Of a DNA stretch of 64,000 bases, positions 56,317 through 64,000 are shown piece by piece (the stretch's first letter is position 1; every line of letters starts with the position of its first letter). The notes below the pieces were generated by a model. That model saw only the letters and a program-made list of their open reading frames with translations, did no database searches and was not told the DNA's origin. This DNA is from Bacteroidota bacterium. Its GTDB lineage: Bacteria; Bacteroidota; Ignavibacteria; Kryptoniales; JAKASW01. The stretch covers positions 1 to 64,000 of the forward strand of contig JAMCQL010000034.1 in assembly GCA_023381615.1 (NCBI GenBank). Direction: 5' to 3'. Made by a program: the position numbers and the translations under genes.

Positions 56317-58083
56317 TTACTTCACATTAAAATATTTTGCCTCTGGATGATGGACAACTATCGCGGTCGTGCTTTGTTCAGGCACGAGCTGATATTCTTC
56401 AGTAAGCGTAACGCCGATTCTTTCCGGACGCAGCAGTTCGAACAGCTTCGCCTGATCCTCAAGATTCGGACACGCCGGGTAGCCGAAAGAGTAGCGCGAT
56501 CCTTGGTAGCCCTGCGAAAAAAGTCTTTTGGTTTCCTTTGCGTCATTGATGTGAATTCCTAATTCCATTCTTACAATTTTGTGCAAGTATTCGGCAAGCG
56601 CTTCGGCGCTTTCAACGCTAAGCCCGTGCAAGAAAAGATAATCCTGATAATTGCCGGATTCGAAGAGATGCTTCGTGTATTCGCTGGCTTTGGCGCCAAT
56701 CGTTACGATCTGCGCCTCAATCACATCGAAAACTCCAGAGCCTGTCGACTTGAAGAAATCGGAGATACAAAGAAACCTATCGCCTTTCTGACGCGGAAAT
56801 GTGAATCTCACCCACTCGATGAGCTGACTCATCTTCAATTCGCCCGGCTTTAGGGTTTTCCACTTTGAGTATAAATCCCGTTCTTCTTTCGGACGATAAA
56901 TAATCAGATCGTCACCGTCCGATTGACATGGGAAATATCCATAAATGACTTTTGGTTCGAAAAGCTTTTCTCTTTTTACCCGCAATTTCAGTTCATCAAG
57001 GACCGGATGGATTTCCGATTCCAAAAGTTTATTGTATTCTTCTTCGGTCTTGCCTTTCTTTGAGAACTGCCACTGTCCTCGGACAAGCGCAACTTCGTTC
57101 AAGTATTCCCAAATCTTTTCCACTTTCACATCACTTACAACAATACTTCCGTAAAACGGCGGCTGAGGAACCGGAACATCTTTGCTATCCGCCATTAAGA
57201 TAGCCTGACTGTGCAATTTTATATCAGCATTCTTCGAGTCTGCGGCTTTCTCTGCTGCTGCGCTCTTTCTGTTTAATTCAAGTGATTTGTTCAGTGATGA
57301 AGAAGTCGTGGTGACATCTTTCAATTCCGTAACATCCACTTTCCCGGACCGAATGTCTTCCATGAAATGCAGACCATCGAACGCATCGTTCGCATAGGAA
57401 AGATAACCTTCGTAGACTCTCCGCAAATCTTGCTCGACGTATCTTCGTGTCAAAGCAGCGCCGCCAAGAACCACAGGAATCTTCAGCCCGCGCTGTTCCA
57501 TCTGCTCCAGATTCTCTTTCATAATAACCGTGGACTTCACGAGCAAGCCGCTCATCCCGATTGCATCGGCGGCATTCGCCTCCGCTGCTTCAATGATCTG
57601 CTCAATCGGGACTTTTATTCCGAGATTGACCACTTTGTAGCCGTTGTTGGTCAGAATAATGTCAACGAGATTTTTTCCTATGTCGTGGACGTCCCCCTTC
57701 ACCGTCGCAAGAACCATAACTCCTTTTTGATTTCCTTCGACGCGTTCCATATAAGGTTCCAGGAATCCGACAGCCGTTTTCATGGTCTCGGCGGATTGAA
57801 GGACGAAGGGAAGCTGCATTTGTCCGCTGCCGAATAACTCTCCGACGGTTCTCATCCCATCGAGTAGGACTTCATTTATTAGTTGAAGCGGCGAATATTT
57901 TTCGAGCGCTTTTTTCAATTCATCGTCGATTCCGATCTTGTCTCCGTCGACAATTCGCCGTTTTAATCTCTCCTCCAGAGTCAAAGACTCTGAGCCTTCG
58001 TCTTTCTTGGATTGCGCTTTGGCGCCGGCGTAAAAGTTCATTAACTCGACGAGCGGATCGTAAACACATTTAATCTCGGCCAT
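56317..58083 (-). CDS. metH: Methionine synthase C-terminal part: B12-binding cap, cobalamin-binding (GDVHDIGKN) and AdoMet activation domains
   Basis: 'TVKGDVHDIGKNLVDIILTNNGYKVVNLGIKVP'; 'GYPACPNLEDQAKLFELLRPERIGVTLTEEYQL'. Confidence 0.92.
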   Translation of the reverse strand: MAEIKCVYDPLVELMNFYAGAKAQSKKDEGSESLTLEERLKRRIVDGDKIGIDDELKKALEKYSPLQLINEVLLDGMRTVGELFGSGQMQLPFVLQSAETMKTAVGFLEPYMERVEGNQKGVMVLATVKGDVHDIGKNLVDIILTNNGYKVVNLGIKVPIEQIIEAAEANAADAIGMSGLLVKSTVIMKENLEQMEQRGLKIPVVLGGAALTRRYVEQDLRRVYEGYLSYANDAFDGLHFMEDIRSGKVDVTELKDVTTTSSSLNKSLELNRKSAAAEKAADSKNADIKLHSQAILMADSKDVPVPQPPFYGSIVVSDVKVEKIWEYLNEVALVRGQWQFSKKGKTEEEYNKLLESEIHPVLDELKLRVKREKLFEPKVIYGYFPCQSDGDDLIIYRPKEERDLYSKWKTLKPGELKMSQLIEWVRFTFPRQKGDRFLCISDFFKSTGSGVFDVIEAQIVTIGAKASEYTKHLFESGNYQDYLFLHGLSVESAEALAEYLHKIVRMELGIHINDAKETKRLFSQGYQGSRYSFGYPACPNLEDQAKLFELLRPERIGVTLTEEYQLVPEQSTTAIVVHHPEAKYFNVK

Positions 58084-58085
58084 GG

Positions 58086-59915
58086 TTAGTTCCCCGCCGT
58101 CTCGAATTTTCTCTCGTCGAAAATCAATTCCTTGCAGAGCTCCCTGCCGTGTTCGTCGATCTTGTATAAAGGCATGATCTTCTGCGCGTTTACGATGGCG
58201 AGGTCAAGCCCGGACTCAATGGCATAATGGAGAAAAACGGAATTCAGAACATTTCTCGTATGAATATTCAAACCGAAGGAGGCGTTGGAGACTCCAAGCA
58301 GAGTGTATGATTTCGGAAACGCTTGCTTGATCATCTTTATAGCTTCGATCGTCTCGATTCCGGCCTTGCGGAATTCTTCATCGCCCGAGCCGAGCGTGAA
58401 AGTCAGTGTATCGAAGATCAGGTCTTCCTCGCGCAGACGATATTTGTCGATGGCCAGATCGTGAATTCGCTTTGCCACCTCAAATTTTTTCTCGCGAGTT
58501 TTCGCCATTCCCGTCTCGTCGATGGTCAGTGCGATGACAGCGGCGCCATATTTTTTACAGAGAGGCAGAACTCGCCGCAATCTTTCCTCGCCGTCTTCGA
58601 GGTTGATCGAATTGACAATCGCTTTGCCCGCATATCGCTTCAGCGCTTCTTCAATGACCGGATATTCCGTCGAGTCGATCATCAAAGGGAGCGCGACTTG
58701 CGTGTTGAATCTTTTCATCACTTCTTTGATGTCGCGGATTTCGTCCCTGCCGACATAAGCCACACACAGATCGAGAATATGCGCCCCTTCTTTCATCTGC
58801 TCCTTTGCAAGCTGAACCATAGCGTCGTAATCTTCTGCGAGAAGAAGCTCTTTGAATTTCTTCGAGCCGTTTGCGTTGCACCTTTCGCCGACGATTACGG
58901 GCGGGGGATCGAGATGAAGCGCAACGCTCGAATAGATCGACGAAACAGATGGCGTATATGAAAACTCTCTCTTCTTTGGTTTAGTCTCTGCTGCAATTCT
59001 AACGAGACGGGAAATGTGATCAGGCGTTGTGCCGCAGCAGCCGCCAATTATGCTGACGCCGAACTCCGTTACGTATCTCTTCATCCAGAACTCGAGTTCG
59101 TCCGGCGTTAAGCGATAGCAAGCTTGTCCGCCGACATTTTCCGGAATTCCTGCGTTTGGCATCACGAAAACCGGCTTGGGAGAATTCTCGCAAAGATACC
59201 GAACGTTCTCTTCCATCTCCTTCGGACCGGTTGCGCAATTGATTCCAAAAACCGTTACGATATCATAAGGTTCTATCGTGGTAAGCGCAGCAGAAATTTC
59301 CGTTCCCATCAACATCGTGCCCATGGTCTCAATCGTGATCGAAACGATGACGGCAACTTCCATCTTTCTTTCTTCAAAGAATTCTTGCATCGCAGCTAAC
59401 GCCGCTTTGACCTGGAGGAGATCCTGGCAAGTCTCCAAGACGAGAATGTCAACTCCGCCGTCGACCAAGCCTTTCACCTGCTCTTTGTAAGAATCGCGCA
59501 TCGCATCGAATTCAATGTGACCGAGCGAAGGAAGCTTTGTCGTCGGTCCCATCGACCCTGCAGCATAACGGCGCCTTTCGGGAGTCGAAAATTCATCCGC
59601 AACTTTACGCGCTATCTCGGCAGCACGTTTATTTATCTCATAAGACTTATCGGCGAGACCATATTCTCCGAGCACAACGGAAGTCGCACCGAAAGAGTTT
59701 GTTTCAATTATGTCTACACCGACTTCAAGAAATCCTCGGTGAACCTTTTCTGTGGCGTCAGGTTTAGTCAGGTTTAAATACTCATTGCAGCCCAAGAAAG
59801 CTTCGCCTCCGAAATCCGCCGCGGTGAGATCTTGAAGCTGGAGATTTGTACCCGTTGCGCCATCGAATACAAGTATTCTATTTTCTAAAATTTCAAGAAG
59901 TTCTTTGCCGGTCAT
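58086..59915 (-). CDS. metH: Methionine synthase N-terminal part: homocysteine- and pterin-binding domains
   Basis: 'ILVFDGATGTNLQ'; 'GGCCGTTPDHI'; 'VGERCNANGSKKFKELL'; 'MIDSTEYPVIEEAL'. Confidence 0.92.
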   Translation of the reverse strand: MTGKELLEILENRILVFDGATGTNLQLQDLTAADFGGEAFLGCNEYLNLTKPDATEKVHRGFLEVGVDIIETNSFGATSVVLGEYGLADKSYEINKRAAEIARKVADEFSTPERRRYAAGSMGPTTKLPSLGHIEFDAMRDSYKEQVKGLVDGGVDILVLETCQDLLQVKAALAAMQEFFEERKMEVAVIVSITIETMGTMLMGTEISAALTTIEPYDIVTVFGINCATGPKEMEENVRYLCENSPKPVFVMPNAGIPENVGGQACYRLTPDELEFWMKRYVTEFGVSIIGGCCGTTPDHISRLVRIAAETKPKKREFSYTPSVSSIYSSVALHLDPPPVIVGERCNANGSKKFKELLLAEDYDAMVQLAKEQMKEGAHILDLCVAYVGRDEIRDIKEVMKRFNTQVALPLMIDSTEYPVIEEALKRYAGKAIVNSINLEDGEERLRRVLPLCKKYGAAVIALTIDETGMAKTREKKFEVAKRIHDLAIDKYRLREEDLIFDTLTFTLGSGDEEFRKAGIETIEAIKMIKQAFPKSYTLLGVSNASFGLNIHTRNVLNSVFLHYAIESGLDLAIVNAQKIMPLYKIDEHGRELCKELIFDERKFETAGN

Positions 59916-60323
59916 AACATTCGATTTTTGTTTAATTTAGCTGTGCCGAGGGGAAATTCAAACTATATGATGAATGCGAAAAAAATCAGCCATCACCATT
60001 CGGCGATTGACAAACGAGGCTCACAATTCGTATTAATCTCTTAGCAGTTCATTTTGTGTAATAAAAGCAAAAATATTTTAACCGCAGAGGACGCGGAGAC
60101 ACGCAAAGACAATTGATTGGAAAATGCTGGGATCATTTATTCCCTTGGCGGATCGTGGCGATCTTCAAGGTCTTCTTGTTTTGACACTCCAAGGAGAAGT
60201 TGTAGTAAAAAGCTCAAACTGGAACGCTCAGAGCAACCAAAGCCGACCTGTACGCTTCCAAATCCGTTTGAACTAAATAAGTAACTACATAACTACAGAA
60301 GCTGGAATCAAATAAACCCTGTC

Positions 60324-61706
60324 TTAGCTTCGCGATTCAGCCAATACCTCTTTATCAGGTTTTTCAAGTGGACCAAACGGCCATTCGCTCCTTTTCTTGG
60401 CCCAGAAGAGAAAGAAGATGCCTCCGACCGCGAGCCAGACAAGCCCAAGTGCAATCGCACTTATCCCGGATGAAATAAATATAAGACTGAATCCTATGAA
60501 TGCAAGGATGGACGGGACGGGATACAACCACATTTTAAATGGTCTCGCCATCTCAGGCCTCGTGCGGCGAAGAACTGTCAATCCGATAATCTGTCCTATG
60601 AATTGGATAAGTATCCTGCTTGAAACCGCGGCGGCAATAATGAAATCGAGATTGAAAAGGCATGCGACGGCTGTAATTCCTCCGACGAGCAAAAGCGAAT
60701 AATGTGGAAAGTGTTTCTTCGGATGGACTGCCGACAGCCAGTTGAAAAAGAATCCGTCCCGCGACGCAGCAAACGGCAATCTTGAATAGCTCATCATTAA
60801 CGCATAGATGGAACCGTAAGCAGTTATCGCGACAAGAATGCTCATCACTGATGCAGGAACAAAGCCGTAGAACTTCATCACAAGGTCAGTCGCTATGTGC
60901 TTTGATGATGCGATCTCACGCCACGGCATCGTACCAAGAATTGAGAAATTCATAAAAGCATACAGGATCGTGACTGCAATAACCGAGATGAATATCGCGC
61001 GCGGAAAAACGTAACCGGAATTTTTCACTTCCTCTTCCATATAGCAAATGTTATAGTAGCCCATCAGATCATAGATTGCTATCAGTGTTGCTCCGCCCAA
61101 ACCCATTACAAAACCCCAGGAGAACGTGACCCAACTCTTCGGAAAAGAGAAAGCATATTCGGGATGGAAATGTGTCGCACTGGTTACGATTGTCAACCCA
61201 ACCGTTACCAGCATGAAAGCCCAAAGAATGACGGTAACTGTTCCTGCGAACTTGACTTTATTGTAATGAAGCACGATGGTGACAATTCCAAAAAAGAATG
61301 CAAGAAGCCTTAGCTCAGCAGCGCTGAAATGTGGCAGCAAGAATGAGAGGTACTCGACCATACCAACGATGCCGGAAGCAATTTCAAAAGGCCCGCTCAA
61401 AAGAAAAGTCCAGATAAACAAGAACGCGATCATTTTGCCGACGAATTGCTTATACGCCTCGCGCAAATAAACATACGACCCGCCTTCACCCTTAATGGAT
61501 GTGCTGAGTTCCGCCCACACCTGCCCGTCCGATATCGCTATCAGCGCGCCGACTATCCATCCAATCATAGCCTGCGGGCCGCCCATTGCTGAAATGATGA
61601 GTGGAATTGTGATGAAGGGACCAATGCCTACCATCGTTGCCATGTTGGAAGCTGTCGCGTGAAGCAGTCCCAAGCTTCGCTCAAGATTTGTTCTCGGTTC
61701 AGACAT
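60324..61706 (-). CDS. APC-superfamily amino acid permease
   Basis: 12-TM-like; 'GIGPFITIPLIISAMGGPQAMIGWIVGALIAISDGQVWAELSTSIKGEGGSYVYLREAY'. Confidence 0.9.
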   Translation of the reverse strand: MSEPRTNLERSLGLLHATASNMATMVGIGPFITIPLIISAMGGPQAMIGWIVGALIAISDGQVWAELSTSIKGEGGSYVYLREAYKQFVGKMIAFLFIWTFLLSGPFEIASGIVGMVEYLSFLLPHFSAAELRLLAFFFGIVTIVLHYNKVKFAGTVTVILWAFMLVTVGLTIVTSATHFHPEYAFSFPKSWVTFSWGFVMGLGGATLIAIYDLMGYYNICYMEEEVKNSGYVFPRAIFISVIAVTILYAFMNFSILGTMPWREIASSKHIATDLVMKFYGFVPASVMSILVAITAYGSIYALMMSYSRLPFAASRDGFFFNWLSAVHPKKHFPHYSLLLVGGITAVACLFNLDFIIAAAVSSRILIQFIGQIIGLTVLRRTRPEMARPFKMWLYPVPSILAFIGFSLIFISSGISAIALGLVWLAVGGIFFLFWAKKRSEWPFGPLEKPDKEVLAESRS

Positions 61707-61779
61707 GTCGGCTGTTTTTCATTCTTAAGAGATTTTCAAATTGGCTTGCAGAAAACATTTCCATGCAAGTAAATGATTA

Positions 61780-61905
61780 CCGCCATAGGTGGCGGCTTTC
61801 TTTCCCGCAGGATCCCGACCTTGTCGGGACAACCCCCTCTTTTTCTCCCCCTTGGCAAGGGAGAGACGTCCCGTCCCGACTTTGTCGGGAGACGGTGGGG
61901 GTCAA
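61780..61905. repeat. Nested palindromic intergenic element
   Basis: CCGCC/GGCGG hairpin 61780-61795; TCCCGA-CCTTG-TCGGGA 61813-61829; CTCCCCCTTGGCAAGGGAG; TCCCGAC-TTT-GTCGGGA 61874-61890. Confidence 0.7.
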
Positions 61906-61996
61906 TAAACCGGCGAAGCCATTCGGACATAACCACCGTCACAGAATGCGTGGTTTCCATTTCACTAAAGTAATAACGCACTCAAAGAGATTTTAT

Positions 61997-64000
61997 TTAT
62001 TTGCTCGGAGAAACATAATACTCCGGCACATTCCAACCGGCAACTCTGAGAATTGGCGCTTTGCCATCCATATCTTGCTTCCAAAAATATCCTCGAATGG
62101 TTCTTTCTTCGCCGGGAAGAAGCGAGAAATAATTGTCATCCAAAAATATCGGCAAAATGGACTCCTCCTGTTTACCTTTTACCACGGCCAGAGAGATTTG
62201 AAATGCGAGATGAGAAGAAGAATTCTTGACATGAATATCAAAATACTCCCGCTTCGGGCGTTCCGTGAGATTCCACTTTGCCTGAATGTAAGTGTTGGGA
62301 AGAGCGTTCAGTTCCGTCAGGTCGGCATATTCCTTCTCAGGCGTAACATACCAGGTCGTTTTAGTTGTGTCGAGCATGTCCGGCTTCGTCGACAGGACAT
62401 AGAAATTCGTATTGACAAGTTTTTTATCGCGACTAAAAAGCTTCAGTTCAACAAAATATGTCTTGCTCAAATCGTTCAGCGAAGGAATCGCAATCAACTG
62501 TTCGCTGCGATTAGAATGGATGTCAAACATTTTCTTCTGCGCGAATTGTTCCGACATGTCAAAATTCAGAACTCGCACAGAAGCGGTCAGCTCTTTATGT
62601 ACCTTGAGAGTGTTGTTGACGACGTCAACTGCGTTCGTACCATAATTGTAAAGAATGTGAAGCGGCTCGCAAGCTTTGCGGGCGCCGTAGAATGCGCCAT
62701 TGGGCATCAAGTAGTAATCGAACAACTGCCACCACAACTTTGGCCATGCAGCATTGTACATCCATTGGATTATCCCCGTCGCGGTATATCGGTTCGTCTC
62801 AAAAGCCTCAAACATCGCTCTCATCCCTTCGTAGTTCAGGAACTGAGCTTTCCTTTCATAGTCATTTAAACTCACCGGCTTCCCCAAACGATTTTCCATC
62901 GCCTCATTATATCTTGTCAAATTATGAAACATCCCGCGGCTGCAATGATAATACCAATCGCTGCTAATAGGCCAGAGCGAATCAGCCGGCATCATCTTTC
63001 GCAGACTTTCAATCGGCGGCACTTGAGGCCCGGGACCTGTCTCTGTGTTAAATCCGAATGCGCCGCCGTTCTCCTTGTCCACATACCAATATGAAGGCGG
63101 GACATAGTCGTAAGGTCCATTCATCTTGACTCCCGTCGGACCGGAGATCTGGCTTGTGTGTCCTTTTGCCGAAGCCAGAGACGGCCTCGTTGAATCATAT
63201 TTAGAAAGTATCCGAAGATATTCTTTTTCAAGCTCCGGCCTCGGAAGTTTGTCACTCCCATACAACCAAAGGAAAATACTCGGATGGTTTCTTAACCATT
63301 TCACCTGATCTTTCCATGACTCAGCGGCTAACTTCATGTCCTCCGATGATTTTATTCCGCCGAACTCGTCCGCCTCCTTGCCGAACACATCCTGCCATTC
63401 CCATTGGGCACTCCAGCCAACCATGATAAGAATGCCCTTTTCATCGCACAGGTTATAAATGTCCTGACTCTCTCCCCAGAATCCTTCCATCCTGATCGTG
63501 TTGAGATTCATTTGCCGCGCATAGTTGATTTGCGCTTCCAAATTCTCGTGGGAATTATCGAGCAGCAGATGATCTGTCCAGCCGCCGCCGCGTATCAAAA
63601 TCTTTTCCCCATTCAACTTATAGCCGCGATATCCCTCGGGAGTAAAATATTCCGAAATTGTCCTGATACCGAACTTCAACTCTCTCGAATCAGACACAAG
63701 TTTCTTCGATCGAAATTCTAATTTAAGATCATACAATGACGGCTTGCCAAGGTCATGCGTCCACCACACTCGAGGGTTTCGGATGTTCAATTGCTTATAA
63801 TTCTCAGGAGTGAACTTCACAAACTTCTTTTCGTGTGCACCGAGAACTACACTCTTGTCAAACGTAATCGAACCCACCTTTCCAATCAGGACTCCGGAAA
63901 CAGCGTGCCCGGTATTGTTTTGAATCTCCGTAGAAATCTCAAGGTTCGCTTCCTTTAGAGTCACGGTGTCTAAGGTTGCCACGACGAAAGGAGAATTGAT
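61997..64000 (-). CDS. Glycoside hydrolase family 2 protein, likely exo-beta-D-glucosaminidase/mannosidase-like; 5' end truncated by the window edge
   Basis: 'GYKLNGEKILIRGGGWTDHLLLDNSHENLEAQINYARQMNLNTIRMEGFWGESQDIYNLCDEKGILIMVGW'; frame stays open to 64000. Confidence 0.85.
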   Translation of the reverse strand: MNSPFVVATLDTVTLKEANLEISTEIQNNTGHAVSGVLIGKVGSITFDKSVVLGAHEKKFVKFTPENYKQLNIRNPRVWWTHDLGKPSLYDLKLEFRSKKLVSDSRELKFGIRTISEYFTPEGYRGYKLNGEKILIRGGGWTDHLLLDNSHENLEAQINYARQMNLNTIRMEGFWGESQDIYNLCDEKGILIMVGWSAQWEWQDVFGKEADEFGGIKSSEDMKLAAESWKDQVKWLRNHPSIFLWLYGSDKLPRPELEKEYLRILSKYDSTRPSLASAKGHTSQISGPTGVKMNGPYDYVPPSYWYVDKENGGAFGFNTETGPGPQVPPIESLRKMMPADSLWPISSDWYYHCSRGMFHNLTRYNEAMENRLGKPVSLNDYERKAQFLNYEGMRAMFEAFETNRYTATGIIQWMYNAAWPKLWWQLFDYYLMPNGAFYGARKACEPLHILYNYGTNAVDVVNNTLKVHKELTASVRVLNFDMSEQFAQKKMFDIHSNRSEQLIAIPSLNDLSKTYFVELKLFSRDKKLVNTNFYVLSTKPDMLDTTKTTWYVTPEKEYADLTELNALPNTYIQAKWNLTERPKREYFDIHVKNSSSHLAFQISLAVVKGKQEESILPIFLDDNYFSLLPGEERTIRGYFWKQDMDGKAPILRVAGWNVPEYYVSPSK

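Noticed and set aside
58323-58961. 212-aa plus-strand ORF
   Set aside because: Antisense to the metH N-terminal ORF.
59916-60323. Cobalamin or SAM riboswitch upstream of metH
   Set aside because: I could not find a recognisable B12-box or SAM-type core; an Infernal/Rfam scan would be needed.
61637-62869. 410-aa plus-strand ORF
   Set aside because: Antisense to the permease start, the intergenic palindromes and the GH2 gene; composition typical of reverse-frame translation.

Overview
64-kb chromosomal window, probably from a Bacteroidota/Ignavibacteriota-like (FCB group) bacterium, judged from a YPNPFNP-type T9SS sorting tail and abundant outer-membrane barrels. From left to right: (1) a secreted T9SS-type repeat protein; (2) a branched-chain amino-acid operon, ilvB-ilvN-ilvC-cimA-[76-aa ferritin-like ORF]-leuA-leuC-leuD-leuB, preceded by a 56-aa Leu/Ile/Val-rich leader ORF that is below the supplied ORF-track cutoff, with stem-loops that look like an attenuator; (3) a minus-strand multiheme c-type cytochrome / beta-barrel / NHL-repeat cluster (about 14.5-32 kb), with two histidine kinases that each carry a CXXCH motif in the sensor part, an NtrC-type sigma-54 activator and candidate -24/-12 promoters; (4) a tandem amidase, spmAB, more barrels and small cytochromes; (5) pyruvate kinase, sirtuin, penicillin acylase and outer-membrane proteins; (6) a recN-MTase-REase-cysS gene string (restriction-modification pair embedded among housekeeping genes), a two-ORF methionine synthase, an APC permease and a GH2 enzyme truncated by the window edge. 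The window also has many palindromic elements: a 223-bp MITE-like repeat bracketing the BCAA operon, REP-like hairpin clusters, and GC-rich palindromic inserts that appear to sit in frame inside conserved genes (leuB, amidase). The observations most worth follow-up are the ilv leader peptide/attenuator, the in-frame palindromic inserts, and the heme-kinase/sigma-54/cytochrome module. No database search or folding program was used. Family calls rest on recognised motifs.
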